Position numbers and translations under genes: made by a program | In this document: positions 8,401 through 16,770 of the stretch, piece after piece | How the letters are laid out: each line of letters starts with the position of its first letter | Position numbering within the stretch: position 1 is the first letter of the stretch | Notes under the pieces: model-generated | Database searches by the model: none | What the model was told of the DNA's origin: nothing | Seen by the model: the letters and a program-made list of their open reading frames with translations, nothing else | DNA from: an uncultured Ruminococcus sp. | GTDB lineage: Bacteria > Bacillota > Clostridia > Oscillospirales > Acutalibacteraceae | Reading direction: 5' to 3' | DNA length: 64,000 nt | Assembly: GCA_902789345.1 (NCBI GenBank) | Contig: CADANT010000003.1 | Location: 1 to 64,000 of the forward strand

Positions 8401-10719
8401 CTTTGTAAATGCAACACTACCAACCTTAACCTCGTTAGTGTATTCAGCTTTTACCTTTACCGCACTGTCAGAACTATCTCCGAAATTATAAGAACCGTCG
8501 CCATTCTGTGTTAGCTCAGAACCTGAGTTATCTGTAACTTTTAGTGTAGTTTTGTAGTAGTCGCTGCGGCTTCTGCCGTTGTCTTTTGAAGTTGGCTGAT
8601 TTTGTGTTAGGTTTGGCAAATCAAAGGACTTTAGTGTATCTTGATTTGTCAGCTTAAATTTACTTCCGTTAGTAAACTGGTCGTTAAAAGTACCAGACTG
8701 GTTATACAGCAACTCAACTGTACCGTTTGTAGGTGTACCTTTACCTTTGGTAGTATCTGTACTGTTTTTATCTTCCCAAACAAAGTTGGTTTTGCCTACA
8801 GAGGTAAATGTACCTGCTGATGGATTTGTAAAAGGTGTACCTGTCTGTGTAATAGATGAAGAACCCTTTTGCAGAACCTCGGTAATACCGTAAATGTCCT
8901 TACGGGTAAAGTCCTCTGTAACAGAAGCTGTTAGGTTACTGTTGGCTGAAGCTGAGTTAGACTCTACAGTAGTCTGGAAAGCGTCCTTATCAGCTGTTTT
9001 AAGTGTATCCTTTACAAGAGCACTGTTTACAGAAGAAGTGTTGATCTTCTGATCAACTGTCAAAGAGTTAGTCTGTGGCAGGAAGAATTCGAAAGATAGG
9101 TTAGAATCAAACAAGCCACGCTCCATGTAGAAGATGGTCATTGTATGAGTTTTTGTTGTGTCCTTCAAAATTTTCTGTACATTTTGCGGAATATCTGTTG
9201 TTAGGCTATTTGTATAACTAATGCTTGCTGTGTTCTTGTCACTAACCTTATCGTATGTACCATTATAGTAGCCGGAAGTGTAGCTGACTTCCATGTCTGC
9301 AAGGTTAATAGAACCGCTTGCCTGTGCGTGAGAACCACCTAGATCAAGTACAAGATAACCGTCAATGTATACCCACATATCATCGTCACCAGTGAAGTTA
9401 AACTGCATTTCTTCACCGTTTACTACACCATCTTCATTAGGCATTGCATAGTCAATGTCAAACCTTGTACCAAAGCAGTTGGTAATGTTCTCAATCTTAT
9501 CAGGTTGTGACTGGTTAAATGGGTAATAACCGGCTGCATCGTTCTGAGCACCACTTGAGTTTTTACAACCCTTTACCACTTGGTTAAGGTTTTTAATCTG
9601 ACCGGTTGTAACATCAAGACTGCGGTTTTTGTTAGTAGCTGAGTTATAGCTATACCAAGCATTACCTGAAGCTCTTTTTGTAACCTTAGTTTCAAACTTT
9701 AGGTTGTCGTACTTACTTTGGATTTTACTGTTAGCATTGGCCGCCATAAAAGCGTCACTAAACTGTGGCAGTTCAATGCCGTTTTGCTGAATAGTACCGT
9801 TCTTACTAAGTGTGCTGTCAACCAATCCCTGTGCAACTGACTGAATACTTTTATCGTCAAGCTTGGCACCGTTTTGTCTGTTAGCACCGTTAGCTACACT
9901 GACAAAATTAAAGTAGCTCTTTGCCCAGTCAAGTGTACCAGTTGCACCTTTATCATCGTTACCCGCACGAATATTACCTTGGTACAAAGGTGTAACTGAA
10001 ACACCGTTTACCTTACCGTCTTTAGATTGCTTTTGGAACCACTCTGTAACAGCAGCATTGTACTGCTTGTATACACTTTCATCAAATACAGATTTTGCCT
10101 GACCATTTGTTGAGTCTACAGCATAATTCTGCGCTTCTGTCAATGTACCACTTATTGCTTTCGCAGCATTAATCTGATCTTCTGTTCTGTAGTTGTACAT
10201 TGTAGCATTAAGCCAACCGGTTGATACTGATGAAGAAGATACACTAACAGTACCATCTGAACCAACTGTATAAACATTACCTTCTTCGATATCATAGTCA
10301 GACTTGCTAATAAGATTGCTACACAAGAAATTTTGTGTGTTATTTAATAGATCAGTGCGAACAGTAGAAACATTTTTACCTACGCCTGCATTATCATCCA
10401 AACCGTAGTTAGTGTCTGAGAAGAAGTAGCTGTCAGCGTCAGACCAGTCAGCACTGCTAGGAAAAGTAACAGTAAACACACCGTTTGAGCCGGACATTGT
10501 GTAATGTGATGTATAACTGCTCTTACCAACAAACACATGAGCATACTGCCAGCCACTGGCCTTAAGTGTGATAGTTTTGCCGGCAATGCTGCCACCAACT
10601 GCACCAGCAGTAACAGTTGTGCCGACCATACAAACTGTGAACAGTGAAATAATCATCAGTACTGTAAGCAAAACTGAAACAGAGCGTTTTGACATACGCT
10701 TTAATGTTTTCACATTCAT
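5419..10719 (-). CDS. Giant secreted fibro-slime domain protein with starch-binding-like C-terminal module
   Basis: A 1766-residue exported protein. Residues 1-40 form a signal peptide. Residues ~390-545 are a fibro-slime (PA14-like) domain with the signature NFTGDDDMWVYIDGYLVLDLGG. Residues ~770-865 look like a Cna-B/SpaA-type stalk domain (VAFTKNIVNE...YRITETES). Residues ~1560-1645 are a bacterial-repeat (InlB-B/Flg_new-like) domain (FTLTANPNSGYNFAKW). Residues ~1648-1766 match the C-terminal module of the amylase at 48166-50898 (shared RMN, ENSW, WNQTEDLT, GSWS). It has no dockerin, LPxTG or C-terminal membrane anchor. It is probably a surface or matrix adhesin that touches starch. Start ATG with AGGAGG upstream. 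Expression may be controlled by the leader at 10741-10862. Confidence 0.8.
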   Translation of the reverse strand: MNVKTLKRMSKRSVSVLLTVLMIISLFTVCMVGTTVTAGAVGGSIAGKTITLKASGWQYAHVFVGKSSYTSHYTMSGSNGVFTVTFPSSADWSDADSYFFSDTNYGLDDNAGVGKNVSTVRTDLLNNTQNFLCSNLISKSDYDIEEGNVYTVGSDGTVSVSSSSVSTGWLNATMYNYRTEDQINAAKAISGTLTEAQNYAVDSTNGQAKSVFDESVYKQYNAAVTEWFQKQSKDGKVNGVSVTPLYQGNIRAGNDDKGATGTLDWAKSYFNFVSVANGANRQNGAKLDDKSIQSVAQGLVDSTLSKNGTIQQNGIELPQFSDAFMAANANSKIQSKYDNLKFETKVTKRASGNAWYSYNSATNKNRSLDVTTGQIKNLNQVVKGCKNSSGAQNDAAGYYPFNQSQPDKIENITNCFGTRFDIDYAMPNEDGVVNGEEMQFNFTGDDDMWVYIDGYLVLDLGGSHAQASGSINLADMEVSYTSGYYNGTYDKVSDKNTASISYTNSLTTDIPQNVQKILKDTTKTHTMTIFYMERGLFDSNLSFEFFLPQTNSLTVDQKINTSSVNSALVKDTLKTADKDAFQTTVESNSASANSNLTASVTEDFTRKDIYGITEVLQKGSSSITQTGTPFTNPSAGTFTSVGKTNFVWEDKNSTDTTKGKGTPTNGTVELLYNQSGTFNDQFTNGSKFKLTNQDTLKSFDLPNLTQNQPTSKDNGRSRSDYYKTTLKVTDNSGSELTQNGDGSYNFGDSSDSAVKVKAEYTNEVKVGSVAFTKNIVNENSNADEYFTFKIQMRNIFGGTSDSEWKVYEGLNYTVSGVDGTKVLGKEGTVQLKNGETLTIAGVPVGTEYRITETESTSGTYSVSGVSLASSTANNSNMVSETNGFNAKFPTSGAGYTARYIVNNTNQKVTVLYRYQDRAVETGLPTDLDNHYTYFTRNIAGDINSIVDSNGNLTEDGKTKLKDSLPEVSNVLMEYSVNDDIQQNVEYRTLTDAYLNTKLDLLTDKDDTSTPKAEGVPADIQALVGTDTKVLVVTYNAAQKNYKVNLTFPQLENDNYAVKTSLAQGHFNSLILTSTGSSAYTAPEKYTDTNGVEHTFKYWAKRVAIEGGASSSKKWVPVSTNYTYNYRITDNMDLKAVYDTDEDYTQLDAPEVTADSTITYMPTGTGTGYAAAASERIYDSYSINDTDRTRVNVIFDAVGSADLDQDISALGYVLIKNTGDYANASKFTEADIKAALGSSSSTINGYSAQIKYYTVQGRGDFNGTEYDQTGTKWNGRYNAGQVNLTNKNRANIVFDLKNTEASHNYYFTCYTVMKRGNYTYVSKSPSYFNLGEADPNVTPDTPTQDTFNISTSARYTTDGTTYINDSKAGNVSSNGVRIVTEGKTIKVSYYPTGYTENDVPYISQLESLRIGNQTITSDDFALLGIDPTKSGTYQFTFNKDTYLGSSAAAGATLEIVASFKAEANDDYVTVKAPTVTNGTVTMGTDASTQNDSQLTVQKGTSFYVKATPATERYGFTNWSVNGTSVSTDTPVKVDVAEDGSLSVNGTAVTMANLTPVFVQMIKINLVSGTGGTMSYSCNYDKIADGTVAEGETKTLYVPVGTTFTLTANPNSGYNFAKWGEGGSGFAKKPTVVTTCFSFNDSTITAEFEKVATTTLYLQLDHADWTAAAARFAVYMFEPTTYTEADMWLNMEKVNDNLYKVEVPSKYDYKKIIFCRMNPNSTENSWSDSNKANRWNQTEDLTIPTDGRTKFIVNSRPSTNYNGSWSTP

Positions 10720-10740
10720 TAAATTTAACCTCCTAAAATA

Positions 10741-10862
10741 TTAATATAAAGATTTGTTAATATGGCAATTATTCCCCGCAGTGGTAATACCTGCTGACCT
10801 CCCAAGCCTGCCTAAAAATAGGCAAACACTGCAAATGGGTATAAGTGCACATAGTTATTAAC
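10741..10862 (-). ncRNA. Structured 5' leader of the fibro-slime gene, candidate cis-regulatory RNA
   Basis: The predicted leader is ~142 nt. It contains a long-range stem (GCAGTG at 10827-10832 with CACTGC at 10778-10783) enclosing a GCCTA/TAGGC hairpin (10810-10823). GCAG at 10791-10794 could instead pair with CTGC at 10778-10781, so two mutually exclusive folds exist. It matches no riboswitch consensus that I recall (checked: GEMM-I, preQ1, ZTP, glutamine). A cis-regulatory role is inferred from structure only. Confidence 0.4.
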
Positions 10863-10868
10863 GGTATA

Positions 10869-10897
10869 ATTATAAACCAAAAATTTTATTTTTTCAA
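10869..10897 (-). promoter_or_regulatory. Sigma-A promoter of the fibro-slime gene
   Basis: TTGAAA (10892-10897), a 17-bp spacer and TATAAT (10869-10874) on the minus strand. Predicted start of transcription near 10862. Confidence 0.75.
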
Positions 10898-10980
10898 TAT
10901 TTTTGCTGTAAATCTATGCAATTCAATATAAAAAAATTATGATAAGATTATGTTCTTTTTTGCAGAATTGACACCTAGTA

Positions 10981-11484
10981 TTATTTATATGTAAAAACAT
11001 ACCGGACTGCCTCCTTTTTCATTTCTATTTTAATTATTTTACCGCTTTTTGTTTCGGCTGTAACTGTAAATTCGCTGTTGGAATGCTCTGTAATATCTCC
11101 CTTTGGCTGTATGTTTGGAAAAGGCTGTTTTTCAGAAATAATGTTAAGCACTCTATTAAGCTGCTGTGGCAGGCAGTCATTTGGGAGCTTTCCCACCGGA
11201 GAATATGACAGGCCGCTGTGCTTCAATGTTAGTATATCTCCGCTATAGCTGTAGGCAAGCCCTTTTAGTATAGCAGGTTCGGAATAAGTAATGGTTGTTA
11301 TACCCCTACCAGTAGTTGTAACTATTAATACCGGATTACAGCAATTAGATTTTTTCACCTGAACCTGCGCAGTAAACGAAGTTGCCAAAGGTGCAGGAGG
11401 CGAACTTGTTTTGCAGGATGAACAGATAAAGGCAACCAGTATTAATACAGCTGCCAAAATTATACCCGCGCGGTATTTTTTCAT
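10981..11484 (-). CDS. Small exported (possibly lipo-) protein of unknown function
   Basis: A 167-residue protein beginning MKKYRAGIILAAVLILVAF, a clear export signal ending near ICSSCK. The cysteines suggest a lipoprotein, but the box is not canonical. The rest is beta-rich with no family that I recognise; SYSGDILTLKHSGLSY and SEFTVTAETKSGK look like strands, resembling lipid- or substrate-carrier folds only in general pattern. The open frame extends to 11571, but the upstream part crosses a terminator; ATG at 11482-11484 with AGGAGTGG upstream is the better start. Confidence 0.7.
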   Translation of the reverse strand: MKKYRAGIILAAVLILVAFICSSCKTSSPPAPLATSFTAQVQVKKSNCCNPVLIVTTTGRGITTITYSEPAILKGLAYSYSGDILTLKHSGLSYSPVGKLPNDCLPQQLNRVLNIISEKQPFPNIQPKGDITEHSNSEFTVTAETKSGKIIKIEMKKEAVRYVFTYK

Positions 11485-11543
11485 ACAACACCACTCCTTG
11501 TTTCTTGTAAAACTTATTACTAATATATATCTGCATTTAGGCA

Positions 11544-11577
11544 AAAAAATACCCTCGGCACACAATGCCAAGGGTAT
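11544..11577 (-). terminator. Terminator after the P-loop protein gene
   Basis: ATACCCTTGGCA pairs with TGCCGAGGGTAT (12 bp, one wobble) around CTTGT-like loop bases, followed by seven T on the minus strand. It lies about 30 bp after the stop at 11609. Confidence 0.88.
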
Positions 11578-11608
11578 AAAATAATGCTGTATGTAAAAAT
11601 ATTACCTA

Positions 11609-12025
11609 TTAAAGGTCAACAAGCTCTGCCTCGATGCCCTCAGGAAGATTTTCCTTTGCAGCAGAGATAAGCAGTGTTACATTTGTTTCTGAATTGTCGG
11701 CAAGAGCCTTAATTTTGCTGACAAACTCCTTTAGCTCGTCCATGTTGTCAGAGCAAATCTTGAATGTAGAGTCAACAAAAATGTCTGTAACATCGTAGTT
11801 GCCTGCGCAGATACCGCTGATAAAACCAAACAGAACATCATAGCCCGACACATGGTATTGGTCAGTGTCGATTAGTCTTGCTTTGTGTGTAACATCGTAA
11901 GTAAGCTTTGCGCCCTTTTCGATAACAACTACGTTACCTGTTGACTTTGTTACAGCCTCGTTAGCAAGAGAAATAAGCTTCTTTGTTTTGCCGGAGCCTT
12001 TAATACCGATTAGTAAAGTTACCAT
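11609..12025 (-). CDS. Small P-loop NTPase-like protein of unknown role
   Basis: 138 residues with an N-terminal Walker A motif, LIGIKGSGKTKKLI (residues 5-18), then VVVIEKG and a DIFVDST segment near residues 78-86 that may serve as Walker B. It is too short for a full ATPase of a known class. Similar stand-alone proteins in Clostridia are annotated only as hypothetical or ATP-binding. It lies 95 bp downstream of pgi and has its own terminator, so it may be co-transcribed with pgi. Confidence 0.75.
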   Translation of the reverse strand: MVTLLIGIKGSGKTKKLISLANEAVTKSTGNVVVIEKGAKLTYDVTHKARLIDTDQYHVSGYDVLFGFISGICAGNYDVTDIFVDSTFKICSDNMDELKEFVSKIKALADNSETNVTLLISAAKENLPEGIEAELVDL

Positions 12026-12120
12026 AATAAATTCCTCCTATATATCCACAATAGTGGCATAATCTTTATAAGTTATATGTATATACCGAACAGTCTATGC
12101 ACGGTATTACTTACGGATAA

Positions 12121-13458
12121 TTAGCCTAAGCGAGCCTCAAGAGCTGCTTTTTCTGACTCGTAGCCAGGCTTGCCAAGCAAAGCAAACATATTCTTTTTGT
12201 AGCTTTCAACGCCAGGCTGGTTAAATGGGTTTACAGCAAGCAAATAACCGCTGATAGCACAAGCCTTTTCAAAGAAATAAATCAAATAGCCAAGCTCTGA
12301 CTCTGTCATTTCTTCAATTTCAAGCAGTACATTAGGAACACCGCCGTCGTTGTGAGCAAGCACAGTACCCTCAAAAGCCTTTTTGTTTACAAAATCCATT
12401 GTTTTACCTGCAAGGAAGTTTAGGCCGTCAATGTTGCCGTCAATTTCGTCAAGAACAATTTCTTTCTTAGGCTTCTTAACATTAACAACAGTTTCAAACA
12501 TACATCTTGTACCCTCTTGAATAAACTGACCCATTGAGTGTAGGTCTGTAGAGAATACAACGCCTGCCGGGAACAAGCCCTTATTGTCTTTACCTTCGCT
12601 TTCACCAAACAGCTGCTTGTACCACTCTGTCATCATAGTAAATGCAGGCTCGTAGCTAACAAGAATTTCTACACTCTTGCCTTTTCTGTTAAGAATGTTT
12701 CTTGTAGCCGCATACTTGTAGCAGTCATTTGTAGCAAGGTCGTCATTGTTAAAGTCGTTTTGAGCCTTAGCAGCACCTGCCATAAGAGCGTCAATATCAG
12801 CGCCCGACACTGCAATAGGAAGCAAACCTACAGCTGTAAGAACAGAGAAACGACCGCCAACATCATCAGGTACTACAAATGTTTCGTAGCCCTCCTGGTC
12901 AGCCAAAGCCTTTAGTGTACCCTTAGCCTTGTCGGTTGTGCAGAAAATTCTCTCCTTTGCGCCCTCTTTGCCATACTTCTTTTCAAGCATTTCTCTGAAT
13001 ACTCTAAAAGCAATAGCAGGCTCGGTAGTTGTACCGGACTTTGAAATCATATTAATAGATACATCTCTGCCCTCGCAGATTTCCATAATCTCTGCAAGAT
13101 ATGTAGAGCTAATGCTGTTGCCTACATAGTAAATGTCAGGTGTATCTTTTTTCTTTGCATTATAATTCTGTGAGTGGATAAACTCAATAGCAGCTCTTGC
13201 TCCCAAGTAAGAACCACCAATACCTATAACTATAAATACATCTGTATTGCCCTTAATTTTCTCGGCCGCAGCCTTAATACGGGCAAACTCCTCTTTATCA
13301 TAGTCAGTTGGCAAAGTAAGCCAGCCAATAAAGTCATTGCCCAGACCTGTACCGTTATGAAGAGCATCGTGCGCAGCCTTAACCTGTGACGCAATAGCTG
13401 TGTATTCGTGCTCACTTACAAAGCCTGACAAATATTTGTCTGAAAATGTTGTTGCCAT
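12121..13458 (-). CDS. pgi: Glucose-6-phosphate isomerase
   Basis: Interconverts glucose-6-P and fructose-6-P in the cytoplasm; it would feed starch-derived glucose into glycolysis. At 445 residues it matches the short bacterial/Firmicute form. Sugar-phosphate-binding motifs are visible: [16 protein letters not shown] (residues ~77-92), [14 protein letters not shown] (~139-152), [14 protein letters not shown] (~200-213), and the C-terminal [14 protein letters not shown] with the catalytic lysine region. The start ATG follows a clear AGGAGG-like site. Confidence 0.97.
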   Translation of the reverse strand: MATTFSDKYLSGFVSEHEYTAIASQVKAAHDALHNGTGLGNDFIGWLTLPTDYDKEEFARIKAAAEKIKGNTDVFIVIGIGGSYLGARAAIEFIHSQNYNAKKKDTPDIYYVGNSISSTYLAEIMEICEGRDVSINMISKSGTTTEPAIAFRVFREMLEKKYGKEGAKERIFCTTDKAKGTLKALADQEGYETFVVPDDVGGRFSVLTAVGLLPIAVSGADIDALMAGAAKAQNDFNNDDLATNDCYKYAATRNILNRKGKSVEILVSYEPAFTMMTEWYKQLFGESEGKDNKGLFPAGVVFSTDLHSMGQFIQEGTRCMFETVVNVKKPKKEIVLDEIDGNIDGLNFLAGKTMDFVNKKAFEGTVLAHNDGGVPNVLLEIEEMTESELGYLIYFFEKACAISGYLLAVNPFNQPGVESYKKNMFALLGKPGYESEKAALEARLG

Positions 13459-13616
13459 TTTTAAGTCCTCCTAATCATCCTGTAAGTTAATACAAGTAAT
13501 ATGTTTATATAATACAATATTTCAACCTTGTTTTCAAGATATAATGTAAAAATTAATATGTTTTTTATATCTGCATTACAAACAGGAAATATCCTGCCTA
13601 TTTTGCATATTAAGCG

Positions 13617-14888
13617 TTAAAAGCTTAGCAGCCCTTTGTCAAGCATAGACTGTGCCGCAAGCAAAACACCAACCCTTGCACTGTGAAAATTCAGTCCGCC
13701 CTGCATCCACACTGCATATGGCTCTCTAAGAGGGGCATCAGCAGAAAGTTCTATAGTGGAGCCAAGCGTAAAAGCACCTGCCGCCATCACAACCTTGTCG
13801 GCATATCCCGGCATATCGGAAGCCTCCGGCACAACAAAGCTGTCTACGGCGCCGCCCTTTTGAATACCTCCGCAAAATGCCACCAAAGCCTCATTTGAGC
13901 CTAGCTTTAACAGCTGTATAATATCCCCACGCTTTTCGCTGTAGCCCGGAGTAGTGTCGAAGCCCAACAGCTCAAAAAGTGCGGCGGCAAACACTGCTGT
14001 TTTTAGCGCCTCGCCTGTAGCGTGAGGAGCGTTAAACGCACCTAAGAACAATTCACGGTTTACTCCCAGTGTTGCTCCCTGCTCTTTGCCTATACCCGGT
14101 GTTGTAAGCCTGTAAGCACACTGCTCTACAAGGTCTTTTTTGCCTGCTATATAACCGCCTGTAGGCGCTATGCCGCCACCCGGATTTTTTATAAGAGAGC
14201 CTGCCATAATGTCAACACCTACAGCAAGAGGCTGTATTTTTTCAACAAATTCACCGTAGCAGTTGTCAAGCATAACAATGGCGTTTGGTGCTTTCTTTTT
14301 TGCAATTTCGGCTATCTTTGCAATTTCATCAATTAACAGTGACGGGCGAAGGTCATAACCACGGGAGCGCTGTATGTAAACCATTTTTAAGTCGGGGGTA
14401 ATCGCCTGCTCAATAGCCTTATAATCGGGCTTTCCCTGTGGTGTAAGCTTAACCTCGTCATATATAATTCCAAAATCCTTTAGCGAACCGGAATAATCAC
14501 CTGACAGACCTATAACGCTTTGCAGTGTGTCATACGGTGTGCCAACCACACTCAGCATAGTATCACTCGGACGAAGCATACCAAACAGTGCAACAGTAAG
14601 TGCATGAGTACCGCAAACAAAATTGTAACGAACTAAAGCGTCTTCTGCATCAAAAACAGTTGCATATATTTTGTCAAGGGCGTCTCTGCCTCTGTCATCA
14701 AAGCCATAGCCTGTAGAGGTGGAAAAATGGCTTTCACTAATGCCTGCATTTTGAAAAGCATACAGCATTTTTTGCGTATTGTAATCCTGTATGTCATCTA
14801 TTTCGCAAAATTTATCCTTAACAAGCTCCATAGCCTTGTCAGCGGCGGATAAAATTCGCCGGTCTATATTATGAAAAGGTGTATTCAT
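13617..14888 (-). CDS. PLP-dependent methionine gamma-lyase family protein (aluminium-resistance type)
   Basis: A 423-residue fold-type I PLP enzyme of the Met_gamma_lyase/YnbB family, often labelled 'aluminium resistance protein'. Motifs include STGYGFDDRGRDALDKIYA (substrate loop), VLRYNFVCGTHALTVALFG-type cofactor region, IVMLDNCYGEFVE with the PLP-binding Asp, and GSLIKNPGGGIAPTGGY containing the Schiff-base Lys. The true substrate of this family is not settled; carbon-sulphur lysis of a Met- or Cys-like compound is the family-based inference. It is a single gene with 158 bp before pgi's start. Confidence 0.88.
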   Translation of the reverse strand: MNTPFHNIDRRILSAADKAMELVKDKFCEIDDIQDYNTQKMLYAFQNAGISESHFSTSTGYGFDDRGRDALDKIYATVFDAEDALVRYNFVCGTHALTVALFGMLRPSDTMLSVVGTPYDTLQSVIGLSGDYSGSLKDFGIIYDEVKLTPQGKPDYKAIEQAITPDLKMVYIQRSRGYDLRPSLLIDEIAKIAEIAKKKAPNAIVMLDNCYGEFVEKIQPLAVGVDIMAGSLIKNPGGGIAPTGGYIAGKKDLVEQCAYRLTTPGIGKEQGATLGVNRELFLGAFNAPHATGEALKTAVFAAALFELLGFDTTPGYSEKRGDIIQLLKLGSNEALVAFCGGIQKGGAVDSFVVPEASDMPGYADKVVMAAGAFTLGSTIELSADAPLREPYAVWMQGGLNFHSARVGVLLAAQSMLDKGLLSF

Positions 14889-14977
14889 TTTCTATTTCCT
14901 TTCTAAGTTAAAAGCCCTGCGTAAGGTTTTGTTTATTAAAAAACAGCAGTTTTGTAACGGCTTTAGAGAATAAAAAT

Positions 14978-15751
14978 TTACAGCAGTTCTACTTGCTGAA
15001 AATCCCCAATATTTTCAAAGCCTATATTGTTATACAGGCTGTAGTTTTTATTTTTATCACGCTGTAGGTAAATCTTTTCAACATCGTTGTGAAAAAGATT
15101 TTTGCACAGCATAGTTACAACAGCTGTAGCCAAACCATTTTTTCTGTAGTTTTGCAATGTTGCAACACCTGCAATCACAGCACCGCCCTTGTATATGGCT
15201 GTAGCGGCGGCACAGCTTATGAGTCTGTTTTCAAGATAACACCCCATAAGCATTGCCGTATCTTTGCGCATACGGTGGCTAAGATCTGCCACAAAATCTT
15301 CATATAAAACCGCTTTAAATTCAGCACCATTACACTGTAAAAGCAGACTGTAATAGTCTGTTGGGTTAACCTCAGGCGTAAAGCTGTAGTCAGCACTGCA
15401 AAAACTTCCGCTATGCAATAACGGAGGATTAATAGACATTACGGTTCCTAAAATACTGTTATATTCGTTGTAAACAGGACTGCACAAAAGTGCAGTTCCG
15501 CCTGCCATTTTACAAAGATTTATTATTTCTTCAACATCTGCTCCGGGCAGAATGTCAGCAATAAACTCACCGCTGTATCTAACAATATAGGCAGTTACAT
15601 TGTCTTTTATTTGATACCAAACATTAATAAGCCCCTTATAGCCGCCGTAGGCTTTCAGTAAGGCCTTTATTCTTACGGAATACAGGCTGTAAGACTGTTC
15701 AGCCAAATAATCTGCAACTATTTTATCATTAATATCTGAAAGAGTTATCAT
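14978..15751 (-). CDS. GNAT-family N-acetyltransferase
   Basis: 257 residues. The C-terminal ~120 carry the acetyl-CoA fold: VIAGVATLQNYRKNGLATAVVTMLCK contains the RxxGLA pyrophosphate loop, followed by YLQRDKNKNYSLYNNIGFENIG (typical 'Y.k.GF' ending). The N-terminal half is a divergent partner domain. The substrate is unknown. Its ATG overlaps the stop of the M42 peptidase gene upstream by 4 bp, so it is translationally coupled to the two peptidases and may act on their products or on the peptidases; this is only context. Confidence 0.85.
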   Translation of the reverse strand: MITLSDINDKIVADYLAEQSYSLYSVRIKALLKAYGGYKGLINVWYQIKDNVTAYIVRYSGEFIADILPGADVEEIINLCKMAGGTALLCSPVYNEYNSILGTVMSINPPLLHSGSFCSADYSFTPEVNPTDYYSLLLQCNGAEFKAVLYEDFVADLSHRMRKDTAMLMGCYLENRLISCAAATAIYKGGAVIAGVATLQNYRKNGLATAVVTMLCKNLFHNDVEKIYLQRDKNKNYSLYNNIGFENIGDFQQVELL

Positions 15752-16770
15752 AGACTGTTGCTCAAAATTTTATTTGCTACCTGCGTTACCACAGCATAGG
15801 CAGAGCTGTAATCGTCAGCTGAAATCAAGCCGCAGCTGGAATGCAAATATCTGCAAGGCAACGAAACAGCCAGCGTACGCACGCCGCCCCTTGAGGTTTG
15901 TATTGCACCGGCATCGTTGCCGCCGGCAACAGCCTGCTTATACTGCACCTTTACATTTTCATTGGCACAGCTCATAGCGGCGTCAACCAATTCCTTGTCG
16001 TATATAGTGCGCCTGTCCATAAATGATATAACAGCGCCCTCACCAACATAGCAAACTTTTTTATCCTGTGCTACATTTGGAATGTCTGCCGCTGTGGTTG
16101 ACTCAACCACTATTGCAAAGTCCGGCTCTACTGTATACGCCGCACACTTTGCGCCACGCAAACCGATTTCCTCCTGCACAACAAAAGAAAAACAGGTGTC
16201 GTACTCTAGGTCAGAATTAATCATCTCTATTAAAATTGCACAGCCTGCCCTGTCATCCAGCGCCTTGCCTGTGATTACATCTCCGTTCCACATAAAGTCA
16301 CAGTCAAACTGTACGCTGTCACCAAGGGAAACATACTGCAGTGCCTCTTCCCTTGAGGACGCACCAATATCAATATACATACTGTCCTGTGGAGGAATAG
16401 CTTCACGCTGTTCGGAATTAAGCAGGTGCATTGGTGCGGCAGAAACCACACCGTTTACATTTTTGCCTACGGTAACGCTTTTGCCTAAAATAACACGCCT
16501 GTCAATGCCGCCTACTTGGTCAAATTTTAAATATCCGTCGTCGGTAATATAGCTGACTATAAAACCTACTTCGTCCATATGCGCAGAAACAAGGAGCTTT
16601 TTTTCAGGGGTTTTTCTGCCCTTTTTAGTAACAAGCAAATTACCCATATTGTCGGTATAATACTCTGCCCCACTGTTTTTAATCTCGTTAATTATTATAT
16701 TTCTTATTGCTGATTCATCGCCGGAAATTCCGTTGGCGTTGCTTAGCTTTTCAAGCAGCTCTTTATTCAT
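15748..16770 (-). CDS. M42-family aminopeptidase (second of a tandem pair)
   Basis: A cytoplasmic di-metal aminopeptidase of the glutamyl-aminopeptidase/TET type. Metal ligands can be read: SAHMDEVGF (His), LDDRAGC (Asp), VQEEIGLRGA (catalytic Glu and ligand Glu), VVESTTAADIP (Glu where many members have Asp) and RYLHSSCG (His). I chose ATG at 16768-16770 (MNKELLEKLSNANGISG) with AAGGGG upstream; the open frame's extra 11 residues lack a ribosome site. The start overlaps the end of the first peptidase by 8 bp. Two M42 genes back to back suggest hetero-assembly or divided specificity. Confidence 0.92.
   Translation of the reverse strand: MNKELLEKLSNANGISGDESAIRNIIINEIKNSGAEYYTDNMGNLLVTKKGRKTPEKKLLVSAHMDEVGFIVSYITDDGYLKFDQVGGIDRRVILGKSVTVGKNVNGVVSAAPMHLLNSEQREAIPPQDSMYIDIGASSREEALQYVSLGDSVQFDCDFMWNGDVITGKALDDRAGCAILIEMINSDLEYDTCFSFVVQEEIGLRGAKCAAYTVEPDFAIVVESTTAADIPNVAQDKKVCYVGEGAVISFMDRRTIYDKELVDAAMSCANENVKVQYKQAVAGGNDAGAIQTSRGGVRTLAVSLPCRYLHSSCGLISADDYSSAYAVVTQVANKILSNSL

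Noticed and set aside
10741..10862. c-di-GMP-I (GEMM) riboswitch
   Set aside because: The leader is structured and before a surface gene, but the conserved AGGCAAACC and GGGACGCAAAGCC elements are missing, so it is listed only as an unclassified leader.
11485..11571. Upstream extension of the small exported protein to 11571
   Set aside because: It crosses the terminator of the preceding gene and lacks a ribosome site; the signal peptide begins at 11484.
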